From positions 372,001-436,000 of the forward strand of contig NAJO01000030.1 of assembly GCA_002077065.1 (NCBI GenBank): DNA of 64,000 nt, given 5' to 3'. The number at the start of each line of letters is the position of its first letter. Within the stretch, counting starts at the first letter, position 1. Source of the stretch: Cryoendolithus antarcticus (Eukaryota > Ascomycota > Dothideomycetes > Cladosporiales > Cladosporiaceae). Both the position numbers and the translations under genes were made by a program. This document shows positions 33,679-43,607 of this stretch, piece by piece. The notes below the pieces were generated by a model. It had not been told where the DNA came from and did no database searches. It saw only the letters and a list, made by a program, of their open reading frames with translations.

Positions 33679-34730
33679 ATGTCGCAACGGCGGAGCAACA
33701 TGCGGCTACCGCCCTTCTTTCGGCGATTGTTCAAATTCAAGTCGATGGACTTTGAGACGGTATGCATGATCCCATCAGTACCACCGAGGATCTGATCTCA
33801 CGAGGGCTAACACCATGCAGGCAGTATGGGAGATGACACAGCTAGTCTTCGCACCGAAGAAAGTGTTCCGGAATATTTACTATCATGTGTGTTCGAGCAT
33901 CCGTTCACCTGAGTCGGAAACATACTGACTGATCGTCAATAGAAACGTCCGTTGGCCTACAAGCGCCTGCTGCCGAGCTCCATCTCATACTGACATGCTA
34001 CCAGAAACGAAGAACTCCTACCACCGTGCCGACCCAGCATTCACATACCTCCTGCTGGTCTTCCAGCTGATGACTGGTCTGGCTTGGGGTGTGGCATACG
34101 CCGACGGGGCAGGGCGGACGATACAGATCTCGCTCTTCTTCGCTTTTATTCACTTTCTCGGCGTCTCGCTACTTGTGTCGACGTTGATGTACTTCCTTGT
34201 CGGTCGGGTGCTTGGGAAACGGCGGCAAGGCTTGTTTGGTCCACCAGGTCCGAACACCCCGGGATCTCGCGGCGAGGAGGCATTGGAGTTTGGGTACTGC
34301 TTTGACGTAAGTCGATCGATCTTGATTGTCTGAGTGTCTGCACACACTGACAAGCGTAGGTCGCCATCCGAGCGTTCGTGCCAGTTTGGCTCTTCCTCTA
34401 CGTTCTCCAATTCCTCTTCATGCCACTGATCGCTCGAGATTATTGGGTCTCCAACCTCTGTGGAAACACGATGTACCTGCTTGCACTGAGCTACTACTTA
34501 GTGATTACGTTCCTGGGCTACAATGGTATGTTGCTCGACTTCACTCAAGCTTGGCAGCAGAGCTGACCATGTATTCTGCAGCACTACCCACCTTGAACAA
34601 GACGGAAGTCCTGCTAGCGCCAATCCCTGTACTAGTGATCATTTGGCTGATCAGCCTCTTCACATTCGATTGTGCAACAAACCTCGCGCCGGTCTTGTGG
34701 TGTGGAGTCGGTCTCCGAAAAGCTGTATGA
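33679..34730 (+). CDS. gmh1: UNC-50 / GMH1 family Golgi membrane protein
   Basis: UNC-50/GMH1 is a multi-pass Golgi protein tied to Arf-GEF (Gea) function and receptor trafficking. The model has six exons: 33679-33759, 33821-33886, 33943-33946, 34005-34306, 34360-34525 and 34582-34730 (255 aa, the family length). The N-terminus MRLPPFFRRLFKFKSMDFET is typical. The junction YYH-KQTKN-SYHRADPAFTYLL reproduces the KQTK motif found in UNC50 proteins, but only if a 4-nt exon (AAAC) is spliced in. Hydrophobic helices follow (GLAWGVAYADGAG; SLLVSTLMYFLVG; VPVWLFLYVLQFLFMPLI; MYLLALSYYLVITFLGYNA; VLVIIWLISLFTF). The flanking introns are 53-61 nt, several with a TACTGAC or GCTAAC branch site. Six exons in about 1 kb is the densest splicing in this window. 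Confidence 0.9.
33943..33946 (+). other. gmh1: 4-nt microexon of GMH1
   Basis: AAAC lies between two introns of 56 nt (33887-33942) and 58 nt (33947-34004), each with an ATACTGAC branch site and an AG acceptor. Inclusion gives AAA-CAA-ACG-AAG-AAC (KQTKN), matching the conserved family motif. Skipping leaves the downstream exon out of frame. Confidence 0.65.
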
Positions 34731-35098
34731 TAGCAATATAAAAAGCGTTCGAATTACCTGTGCCCTGCGCAAAGCGGTTCCACTTCAAGCTGCTCGTTGA
34801 CTTGCTACTCCTGAAATCCATACTCTCTTCGAAAACCCAATCGATTATTCCTGCCTCGCGTGTGCAGCTTACGACAAGGATTCAAGCCAAGGCCGAATTT
34901 TGAGTTCAGAAGCTGTTGTCTTTCAACCTGCAACGTTCATGTCGAGACTTAGACTTGAAGTTATTTCCATAATGACGATGTACCATTCTGTAGAGCACCT
35001 TCCCTAAGCTCCTAGATACTTAGCCGACCTCGCAGCACATTCAAGACTATCAGACTGATCACGCACGGGTCCGCTCTACTCAGTCCCCTCTCCCCGCA
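34731..35098. other. Intergenic region GMH1 - esterase
   Basis: 368 bp between tandem genes. It holds the GMH1 3' UTR and the esterase promoter. No distinct element was recognised. Confidence 0.35.
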
Positions 35099-36229
35099 AT
35101 GGACTCGCCATCCTCCCCCATCATCCTGACCCCCCCTTCCTCCCCTCCCTCTCCGCCTCCCCTGGACTCCCTAAACCTTGACCACGCACCTCCAAAACCC
35201 CTCCGTATACTCATCCTCGGCGACTCCATGACCCAAGGTCAAGAAGGCGACTACACCTGGCGCTACCGCCTCTGGCACTGGCTCTCCACTCAATCCCTTG
35301 CCCGTCCCGTCGTCTTCGTAGGTCCCTATACAGGCACGATGACACCCAACCCCGTCTCCCCGCTACCGGATCCGAATATAAACGCTTCTGGCGGGTATGC
35401 TCTGGATGCGGACTCGGAGTTCGACTCCCGTCATTGCTCCGGATGGGGCTGGGCCGCCTGGCAAATGAAAGGCATGGTGCAGGATCTGGTCACGAACTGG
35501 AATCCTGATCTAGTGCTTTGCATGCTAGGCTTCAACGACATGGGTTGGAACGTTTCTGACGCTGCTGGTACGCTCGAGTCGATCCGGGATATCGTGCTGA
35601 ATGCTCGCAAGGTTAGCCCGAGAATCGACTTTGCGGTGGCGAATGTGCCGCAACGCCGCAAGATGGATGGGAGGGAGGATCTGATCGTGCAGACGGGGTT
35701 GTGTAATGCTGGGCTGGAAGCTGTGGTGAAGCTTTTGGGGACGAGGGAGAGTAAGGTGCACTTGGTGCGGTTGAGGGAAGGGTATGCTTGTGGACCTGAC
35801 AGCTGCGAGGGAGGGTACGATGGGTTGCATCCTAATACGCTGGGGGAGTGGCAGATCGCGAGGGCATTCTCGAAGGCACTGGTAGAGGGGTTCGGGCTTG
35901 GGGAGAGGGTGTTGGAGGTGCCAAGGGTAATTCCGAAAAGGGTGTTGCCAGTGCCAATGGGGCTGAGAGTAAGGTGTGTGAAGGGGAAGGTCATTGGTAA
36001 TTGGGAGCGGGTGTATGGTGCTTATGGGTATGATATCCAGCATGGACGGTCGACGGACAAGAAGCTGCACGACGGCGTTGCGATACTCAATCAATGGGAG
36101 TCGGACTGGATTCCGACGGCTGGCGTCTACGAAGTGCGTATTCGCAGTCAGGCGGGAGAAGTTGAGAAGAGCGAGTGGACGGCGATCGAGTCTGTCAGTG
36201 CTCGAGGTATGGTGTTCGAGGATGGTTGA
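35099..36229 (+). CDS. SGNH-family esterase with C-terminal fibronectin-III-like domain
   Basis: The single exon encodes 376 aa. After a Pro/Ser-rich leader without a signal peptide, the SGNH block I motif LRILILGDSMTQG gives the nucleophile Ser43. Block III is LGFNDMGW (Asn146) and block V is YDGLHPN (Asp241 and His244), so the catalytic set is complete. Residues about 285-370 (VPMGLRVRCVKGKVIGNWER to YEVRIRSQAGEVEKSEWTAI) read as a beta-sandwich of FN3 type, which may bind carbohydrate or protein. Relatives act on acyl esters of sugars, peptides or lipids; the substrate is unknown. Lack of a signal peptide suggests a cytosolic enzyme, unless an upstream exon exists. Confidence 0.8.
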   Translation: MDSPSSPIILTPPSSPPSPPPLDSLNLDHAPPKPLRILILGDSMTQGQEGDYTWRYRLWHWLSTQSLARPVVFVGPYTGTMTPNPVSPLPDPNINASGGYALDADSEFDSRHCSGWGWAAWQMKGMVQDLVTNWNPDLVLCMLGFNDMGWNVSDAAGTLESIRDIVLNARKVSPRIDFAVANVPQRRKMDGREDLIVQTGLCNAGLEAVVKLLGTRESKVHLVRLREGYACGPDSCEGGYDGLHPNTLGEWQIARAFSKALVEGFGLGERVLEVPRVIPKRVLPVPMGLRVRCVKGKVIGNWERVYGAYGYDIQHGRSTDKKLHDGVAILNQWESDWIPTAGVYEVRIRSQAGEVEKSEWTAIESVSARGMVFEDG

Positions 36230-39200
36230 GAGTCTGACAAGTCGAGTTTCTCTTGACTGGTGCTACGTGCGACCGGCGTAAAGCCACCTAATCAATGGCT
36301 GCAATGAGCTGTGCTGCGTAAGAGAGCTGCTGCAAAAGCGTGCATCCCATGAAGACAAGACTACTCGACTTCGGTCTAACACAAAGGGCGCACGCGGCGT
36401 TCGAGTGGCGCAATTTGGAGCCGCACTGCTGGATCCCGAAGTCTAGACACTCAACAAACCAACACGTCATGCGAATGGCGCTGCAGCTTAGCGATCCTTG
36501 GCCTACTCAGGAATGCAGCGAGCGGTGACGAACTCCCCGCTCACAGCAGTGCCAGATCAATAAGTCTGGCCCGAGCAGAGCAATAAGAGAATCGAGGTAC
36601 CAGTCACCTACCATGTCAGCTTGCCGATGAGGCTGCTGGGTGGCTGCTACATCCCGCTGTCGTGATCTCTGAAGCTCTCGTGGCTTCGGCAGGACAAGAG
36701 GGATCGAATAAGTGCGAGTGTGCCGATCGTCCACAGGGTCAGAGTCCGAGTCTACACAGATCCCGGCGGCGGCACCAGGATTCGGCTCTGTGCAGGGGAC
36801 GGAGACATGGAGCTAGGGTAGAGGGTCTTGTAGCTGAGCGAAAGAGTTGTCTCGTGTTGCAGCTCCTTGCCGTAGACTATCATCGACTGCCATTGTACCC
36901 TCTCTCTAGCAGGATAGCAAATAGCGCTAGTCGCTGACTGAAGGTTCCTGTAGTAGCACTGATCCACTGATTGATTCGATAGCCAATGCGTACAGCCCTG
37001 CTGTCGTTACGCAAGAGGCAGCGGCGCGGTATGGATGGCTTAGTAAGGCGAGACATCGGCGCAACGCTTGGCGGTCCCGAAAGTGATGGATTCGGCATCC
37101 CGTCTCCGTCCAATGGATACCATCGTCCTCGAACGTCCAGAATCCAGATTCAACATCGTCGCCCGCAACATTCGCAAATTCCGTTGCTGCGGAAGCCAAC
37201 ATCGTACATCTCCTGTCAGCATCCCGCAACACACTCAACCGTCGCCATAGCAGCGGTCAAAAGTCGATCTTGCAGCAAACACCGCCATCTGGATCGCGTC
37301 AAACCCATCGGATGATGTAACAGACATCGACGCGACTTCGCGCCGCTGCCTCATTCGCCACGGTTGGACTGGAGCAGAGAGCACTCGACAACTTGCAGAC
37401 CATCGTCGCGACATCAATGGCCGCCCAGTCGACGCGATCATTCATACTCACGCGCCTCGCACTTGATATCCTCATGCGACATCCACACCGCCGTCGCCAT
37501 CTGATTGCCAGCCGTCGTGTGCTCATACTCATCAAGTCGCGACTGCAGCAGACACGGTCGAGATATCAGTCTTGAGCTTTCACAACGCTCGCAGACCTGG
37601 CCGCCCTAAAAGGACCAAGTTCACGAAAGCCTACGGTCTCCTCTCATGCTCCGCACCTGCTCGCCTGATGACGGAAGATATGCAGAGTATTGACGTCGCA
37701 GTCGTGCACTGTAAGTCGCCAAAATGGGGAGCCTCAGCCCTGGCCCTCTCACGGTTGGCTCGGATGTTGGAGTTGTCCTCGCGAATGTTGCGATCACAGC
37801 CCAGGCCCTGCAGCTCTGGTTGACACGGCGCCGTCACACCTACCGCTAAAGAGCCACATCGTATGACTGTATCCTAGAAGCGTTCCGAGGACGGATCAGC
37901 ATCGGTTCGCGAAGCAGTATGCCGCCGGCGGGCTGGTTTGCACATGAGACGTGCGACTGCTGGTCGTGATCAACGCCAGTCCCCAGTGGTGAAGTTCGAA
38001 AAGATGGTACGTTGGACCTTTTACCTCGAAGTGGCATGGGAGCATGGTCTTACGAATGGCAGAAAGGATCGCCATCGCGAAGGTTTGTCGCGCTCCTATA
38101 TCTCCTTGCGCTGTTGTCTCGTCTCCAATTACCGGCGCGGCTTCTCCTTCTGCTCTTCTCTTCCGCAGCGGCACTGTCGCCTCTCTGTCCGTCGTATCTT
38201 CCTCTTGTCGATGGAGGATTATCGGACTCCGCCACGAGAGATCTTGCGAGCTTCGCGACAGGGCAGGGTTGGCTGTGGGTCCTTCCTCGCTGTCAGCTCT
38301 CTCGAGAGATTCCTTTGCGAGGATTCACCGCTGCCTTCGCACTCCTGGCAGCATCTGTGTTGCTTGAAGCTCGCTCTTCACGTCTTGTCCAGATGTCGCC
38401 ATGACATTTGGACACTTCCTTCCGTTGTTGGGCGCCTTTCTGCCTCCCATGCTCTTTGCTTCTGCTCTCTCCCCCTTTCCTGTAGCGTTGCGTGTATGTA
38501 GGCTGGAAGCTGGGACTCTTCGTGAGGATGCAATGCTGGTATTGCCGAACTCTCGTATTGTGCGTATCGAGTGCCATCGCCCACGGTCCGGCTTTCCTGG
38601 TCGCTTGTCGCCCACCCCCAGCCTTCTTGGTGTTGCTCTTGATCTTGACACAAAGGCCGTTCAGGAAGCACAATGTCGGCAAAGTGTTGAAGGGCTATCG
38701 GATTCTATCGGCCAGCATTCTTCAATGTCTCATTGGTTGAAACTTGCGCCGTGTAGGCACAGCTTTCTACCTCAGGAATCCGTGGACATTGCTGGTACGC
38801 ATCGACTGCGGGATATGGCTTGGTCTGTACTTGTCTAAGGCATTGTTGTTCGTAAGTCATGCTATGGTCCATCGTTGCACGGTCCACTTGCTCCGAAGTT
38901 TGGGCCATATCGTACTTTCCAAGACGCGAAACTGCAGCGCTATGGGGAGGCGCGTCTGCCTGCGGCCATACTTGCATTCCATCATCCTACCTCACCGTCC
39001 CCGTCACCTCACTCCCACTCCCCCCTCTCACCACCCATTGTCACAAGCTCCTCTGCTTTGTCGTCGTGCTCGACACAAGACGACACAAGCCATCACCGCG
39101 CCAACCCACAAGCTCTGAGAAACAGCGACCGACGTGCTGACCGCCTGTTTAGTCCGCCGAGACATCAGACCCACGTACTGATTTCCGCTCTGAGGCAGCA

Positions 39201-39605
39201 TCAGGCTCGTCGCCACCATCCTCTGCCAGCACAAGACGTTGGCATTGGCTTCACTCGACGGCTCAGAAGGTGTCAACCATCACAAGGTACGTCCATAGCC
39301 TCACCTCGAGGCCCTTCTGTTGCCACGGAGCCCTCACCGCCGCCCTCACTGCCAACTCCGTGCATCGCACGAGCCTACGGGATCTGCATGTGGCGCGCAC
39401 GGAAGTGGAGCTTTGATTCGAGCCCGACTATTTAATAGTTTTTGGCTTCCACTTCGTTTCACCGACACTCATCCTCTTCAACCACTTCCACCACGACGAC
39501 CTACATTGACACCAACACCTTGCACAGTACTCCATCAGCTTCACCAACACCATCATCCACACGGCCTTGCCACTGTGCAAGCGCTTCTCCCTCATCCCCT
39601 GACTG
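36230..39605. other. Long gene-poor region upstream of Argonaute
   Basis: About 3.4 kb without a convincing gene. Many short overlapping ORFs occur on both strands (for example 37896-38174 minus, 38012-38404 plus), none with a recognised domain. A TATA-like string CTATTTAATAG lies at about 39427-39437 and is followed by a pyrimidine/CA-rich stretch typical of fungal 5' leaders. This may be an extended promoter, a non-coding RNA locus or decayed genes. Confidence 0.4.
39427..39437 (+). promoter_or_regulatory. TATA-like element of the Argonaute gene
   Basis: CTATTTAATAG sits just upstream of a CT/CA-rich leader and two predicted 5' UTR introns. It is about 480 bp before the ATG in genomic distance and about 280 bp if both introns are removed. 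Its role as a TATA box is inferred. Confidence 0.35.
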
Positions 39606-39869
39606 GTACGTAAACAAAGCGTCCACTCCCACAGCAGAGACTTCGAGTCACAGCAATATCTGCACTGCTGCTCCTCACAAGAAAAGCTCCTCTCCATCAC
39701 GACCCCTCGAGAACATCACAGCATCAGAGCATTAAGTACTGACATCTCCATCACAGCCTCAGCAGTCTACCTTCTACCTCTCATCACAACAACAATACTC
39801 GGCACGCGTTTTGGTAAGTTTCCATTGCCTTACCACCTTACATTACTACTTGACTGACATCTCATGAAG
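39606..39869 (+). other. Two predicted 5' UTR introns of the Argonaute gene
   Basis: Intron A is 39606-39756, with GTACGT donor, TACTGAC branch site and CACAG acceptor. Intron B is 39814-39869, with GTAAGT donor, TTGACTGAC branch site and GAAG acceptor. Both lie upstream of the ATG at 39918. Leader introns of this type can raise expression or allow alternative starts. Confidence 0.5.
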
Positions 39870-39917
39870 CGCACGCGGTAGTAACACCCCTCCTCATCTC
39901 CTCCAACCGCCGCACCA

Positions 39918-42842
39918 ATGGCGGGTCCGCAGAAGAAGCGGGCTGAGGCTGAGCGCCCTCCTCAGCCATCAACCACATCCGGCAGCACGCCACACCCTCC
40001 CTCCGTCAACAACAGACCCTTGCAGCGCGTCACTGCAATGGGTGGCTTCGACGGTTCTCGCGATGGCTCCCCATCCAACTCGCCCAGCACCCGGCCTATT
40101 GGCTCGCCCCGCCCTCCCACAGCCTCGCCTTCTCAGTCGGCTGTTGGCTCGCCATCAGTCTCTGGCTCTGGCCGCACAAAGAACTACTTCCAGTTGACTG
40201 GCACACTTCCCAAGAACCTCGACTTGGGTATGCAGCAATGGAACGTCGTTCGCGGATACGAGCCTAGGGACGTTGTTCTCAAGCCAGCCAAGCCATCCAC
40301 TCTCGGTCAAGCTACCAAGATTGGTCTCAACACGTTCAACGTCGTTGAGTTCCCAAAGGTCGCCGTCCATCAGTACGAGGTCCTCATCGGGTCTGGCACT
40401 GAGAAGCGTGGTCTTGTTCGCGCAATCTGGGAGTCCAAGACCGTCCAAGACGCTCTCGGCAAGGGCTTTATCTTTGACGGTAACCGTCTTGCCTGGAGCC
40501 TGAAGTCTATCGACCGCGAGTTCAGGATTCAGCTCGACATGGACAAGGAACGTGGTAGAGATCTCAAGCCCGGCAAGAAGCCAGACGTTCACCGCGTCGT
40601 CATTCGGCAGACAACTCAGGTCCGCTTCGATGTCCTGGTCGGTTACCTCGCCAAGAAGTGTGACTTCAATGCCAACGCACTGGAGGCCATCAACTTCTTA
40701 GACCACCTGCTTCGCGAGTACCCCACGACTAAGTTCACGCAAATCAAGCGCTCCTTCTTCGCGCGCGGCGAGACTCGCACCCAGCTTGGGCGCGGTATCG
40801 AGGCTATGAAGGGTGTCTACCAATCTCTGCGCATGGCTCACAGCCCGCAGGGTGCTCAACTCTCCATCAATGTCGATGTCGCCAACGGCACGTTTTTCAA
40901 TGCTAGCCGCTTGGACATTCTTGCCTTCAACTTCGCTGGTTGCCGCGACACCAATGACTTCATCCAAGTCTGCCGTCAGAACCGCCGCCGCGCCGAGGAG
41001 TCCTTGAAGAAGCTGAGGCGTGTAAAGGTCACCACCAACCACCGTGGTGTCAAAGACGACTTCTGCATCGAGCGCTTCATCTTCAAGAGCGCCAAGGAGC
41101 ACAAGTTCGACGCTATCCACCCGGTGTCAGGCAAGGAGACCAACATGACCGTCTTCGATTACTTCGCCTTGAAGTACAAGCATCGGCTCCAGTTTCCTGA
41201 TCTTCCTCTTGTTCTGATGACTCGTGGCAAGAACACCATCATCCCCATGGAGCTTTGCATGGTGAACGAGAATCAGCGGTACCCATTCAAGTGCGATGAG
41301 AAGCAAACCTCCGAGATGATCAAGTTCGCTGTCACTCCTCCGACTCAGCGCTGGGCTGCCATCGATCACGGCCTCAAGATGTTGGACTGGTCGAACGATC
41401 CCGTGCTCAAGCACTTCGGCCTGCGCATCAATCCCACGAAGACCGTTGTCGATGGTCGTGTCTTGACTGCTCCTGTTGTCAAGTACGGCGCTGGCGACGC
41501 TAAGCCTGGCACTTCTGGTCGCTGGGATCTCAAGGGCAAGAAGTTCCTCGCCTCCAACCCCGCTCCTCTTAAGGCCTGGTCCATCACTGTCTGCTCTGGT
41601 CGGCGTGGTGGCAAGCCTGAGAAGGCTACTATCGACAACTTCGTGGCCGAGTTCGTGAAGATCTACAAGGGTCACGGCGGCAAGGTCGAGAACGCCTCTC
41701 CTGTCATGAACCTCACTGCGGGAGACGACGTTGGAGACTGGGTGACCAAGGCCTGGAACGCTGCCGGCACCGCTTCCAACGCTCGTCCCCAGATCCTCCT
41801 CTTCATCTTGCCCGACAAGGACGCTGGTGTCTACGGCCGCATCAAGCGCTCAGCTGAGTGCCGCTACGGTGTCGTGACTCAGTGCATGCAGTACGCCCAT
41901 GTGCAGAAGTGCCAGCCTCAGTACATCTCCAACGTCCTGATGAAGTTCAACGCCAAGCTGGGTGGCACCACCTGCCGCGCTGTTGGACCCAAGTCTGGTG
42001 GCCCTACTGGCATCTTCTCTGTCCCCACCATGATCATTGGTGCTGATGTCTCTCACGCCGCCCCCGGCTCTCCGGCTGGCTCCATGGCTGCTCTCACTGT
42101 TTCGATGGACGCCCTTGGCGCTCGATACTCCGCCAGCGTGCAGACCAACGGGCACCGCGTGGAGATGATCACCACCGAGAACATCAACTCCATTCTCAAG
42201 CCGCAGATCCAGCACTGGGTGCAGACTGTTGGCAACGGCCGTTTTCCTCAGCGCATCATATACATGCGCGATGGTGTCTCTGAGGGCCAGTACCGTCACG
42301 TCCTCGAGCAAGAGGTGCACGATATCAAGGCCCTGCTCAAGTCCGCCAACGCCAGCCTTAACATCCCTATCACTGCCATCGTTGGCTCCAAGCGCCACCA
42401 CATCCGCTTCTTCCCTGACCGCGGGGACCGCAACGGCAACCCTCTCCCCGGCACCCTGGTTGAGACCGGTGTCACTCACCCCTTCGAGAACGACTTCTAC
42501 CTGTGTGCGCACGCTGCTATCAAGGGTACTGCTCGTCCTACTCATTACCACGTCATCCTCAACGAGTGCAAGATGAGCAACGATGAGATCTACACTCTCA
42601 TCTACGAGCACAGCTACCAGTACATGCGTGCTACGACTCCAGTCTCCATTCACCCGGCCATCTACTACGCGCACATCGCTGCGCTTCGTGCTGTCTCTCA
42701 CGATCCCAAGTGGGGCAACCCCAGCGAGGGTGGTCCTCAGCAGACCACCATTGGCAGCTCCGACAAGACGGCGATCGTGGTTGATCCGCTGATGCCTATG
42801 CCCAACCAGGGCGCCATCAACACCTCGATGTGGTACATTTAA
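39918..42842 (+). CDS. ago: Argonaute (RNA interference slicer)
   Basis: This is the RNAi effector that loads small RNAs and cleaves complementary transcripts. The coding region is one exon of 974 aa. A Pro/Ser/Gly-rich leader (1-75) precedes the N domain (NYFQLTGTLPKNLDLG), the DUF1785 linker (about 310-335, NVDVANGTFFNASRLD), and PAZ (about 340-460, ending FPDLPLVLMTRGKNTIIPME). MID and PIWI follow. The catalytic tetrad is intact: Asp710 in GADVSHAAPG, Glu749 in HRVEMITTEN, Asp785 in MRDGVSEGQY and His928 in ALRAVSHDPK. Their spacing (39, 75 and 218 residues from the first Asp) agrees with active eukaryotic Argonautes. The C-terminus MWYI is near the usual MYFV-like end. Codon choice is biased to C-ending codons, more than in neighbours, suggesting high expression. 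Confidence 0.95.
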   Translation: MAGPQKKRAEAERPPQPSTTSGSTPHPPSVNNRPLQRVTAMGGFDGSRDGSPSNSPSTRPIGSPRPPTASPSQSAVGSPSVSGSGRTKNYFQLTGTLPKNLDLGMQQWNVVRGYEPRDVVLKPAKPSTLGQATKIGLNTFNVVEFPKVAVHQYEVLIGSGTEKRGLVRAIWESKTVQDALGKGFIFDGNRLAWSLKSIDREFRIQLDMDKERGRDLKPGKKPDVHRVVIRQTTQVRFDVLVGYLAKKCDFNANALEAINFLDHLLREYPTTKFTQIKRSFFARGETRTQLGRGIEAMKGVYQSLRMAHSPQGAQLSINVDVANGTFFNASRLDILAFNFAGCRDTNDFIQVCRQNRRRAEESLKKLRRVKVTTNHRGVKDDFCIERFIFKSAKEHKFDAIHPVSGKETNMTVFDYFALKYKHRLQFPDLPLVLMTRGKNTIIPMELCMVNENQRYPFKCDEKQTSEMIKFAVTPPTQRWAAIDHGLKMLDWSNDPVLKHFGLRINPTKTVVDGRVLTAPVVKYGAGDAKPGTSGRWDLKGKKFLASNPAPLKAWSITVCSGRRGGKPEKATIDNFVAEFVKIYKGHGGKVENASPVMNLTAGDDVGDWVTKAWNAAGTASNARPQILLFILPDKDAGVYGRIKRSAECRYGVVTQCMQYAHVQKCQPQYISNVLMKFNAKLGGTTCRAVGPKSGGPTGIFSVPTMIIGADVSHAAPGSPAGSMAALTVSMDALGARYSASVQTNGHRVEMITTENINSILKPQIQHWVQTVGNGRFPQRIIYMRDGVSEGQYRHVLEQEVHDIKALLKSANASLNIPITAIVGSKRHHIRFFPDRGDRNGNPLPGTLVETGVTHPFENDFYLCAHAAIKGTARPTHYHVILNECKMSNDEIYTLIYEHSYQYMRATTPVSIHPAIYYAHIAALRAVSHDPKWGNPSEGGPQQTTIGSSDKTAIVVDPLMPMPNQGAINTSMWYI

Positions 42843-43112
42843 CGTGGCGTTGCAGGGTGAGAGGGAGATGGCGGAGGGCGAGAAGGAGAGAAGGGGAGGG
42901 GCGGAGGGTATTGAAGGCTCTGAGATTGAGAGACTTGCTTGCGTTGCTTTTGCCCGAGACTGATGCTGATGGGCTTGCTTTTCACTACTTGCGTGTGCGA
43001 TAATTTACCAATCAGTTGCCGAAAGGCACACCAAAACTTACTCGCCTCGCCTCTTCATCGTGCTGTGACTTCGCTGTAGTCCACCTCCTCCCTCTCGGCT
43101 GGCGACGAAGAC
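42843..43112. other. Argonaute 3' flank
   Basis: This starts with a purine-rich GA stretch (42853-42910). It is probably the Argonaute 3' UTR. No gene was seen. Confidence 0.3.
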
Positions 43113-43447
43113 ATGGCACGATCGTCGAAGAAAGAAGCGCTCAACGCCTTGCCGCTGGGGACATCACCGGCAACACCAAGCGTGAGTAGCACGCCATGCG
43201 CATCAGTAGAACGTCAAAGCGGACGACGAGAAGACGCAGAAGAGAACAGGAGAAGAGGACAGACCTTTGATAGTGTGAGCGACTGCGAAGCAGCCGAGAG
43301 TATGGCACCGACATCTCCTTCATTGCTCATCTTATGTACAAGCATTGTGCAATGCGCAGTTTCGAGCTCCGAGCTCACCAGCTAGAGCAGGCGGGTATCC
43401 CAGCCGTGGGTCAAGTCGACCAGAAACGCCATGTCCATGCTCGCTGA
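43113..43447 (+). CDS. Possible small multi-exon gene of unknown function
   Basis: An ATG at 43113 opens MARSSKKEALNALPLGTSP. Further on, a different frame reads FELRAHQLEQAGIPAVGQVD and ends QKRHVHAR with a stop at 43445-43447; this stretch looks coding. Joining them needs at least one intron (candidate donors at about 43183 and 43272, acceptor at about 43354). I could not settle on one model, and I do not recognise the protein. It is convergent with the FIG1-family gene. Confidence 0.3.
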
Positions 43448-43607
43448 AAGTCACAGCTCATGTATCGCATTATCGGCCTTCGATGCCATCCACCACATAT
43501 CCTCCTAGGCGCATGGCTCGAGCGACTCCAGCGGCAAGGCCAATCGATGCCTGCAGCTCGTCCCCAACCCTGCTCGCTTCTTGCTCTTCGAGCCCCCCTC
43601 AATCCTC

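Noticed and set aside
39410..39422. Second B-box-like string GATTCGAGCCC
   Set aside because: No stem complementarity or A box; it lies in the Argonaute leader region.
41850..42701. 283-codon minus-strand ORF opposite the Argonaute PIWI domain
   Set aside because: It is the antisense of a strongly codon-biased gene. The peptide is Val/Asp/Gly-rich without domains, as expected for a shadow of C-ending codons.
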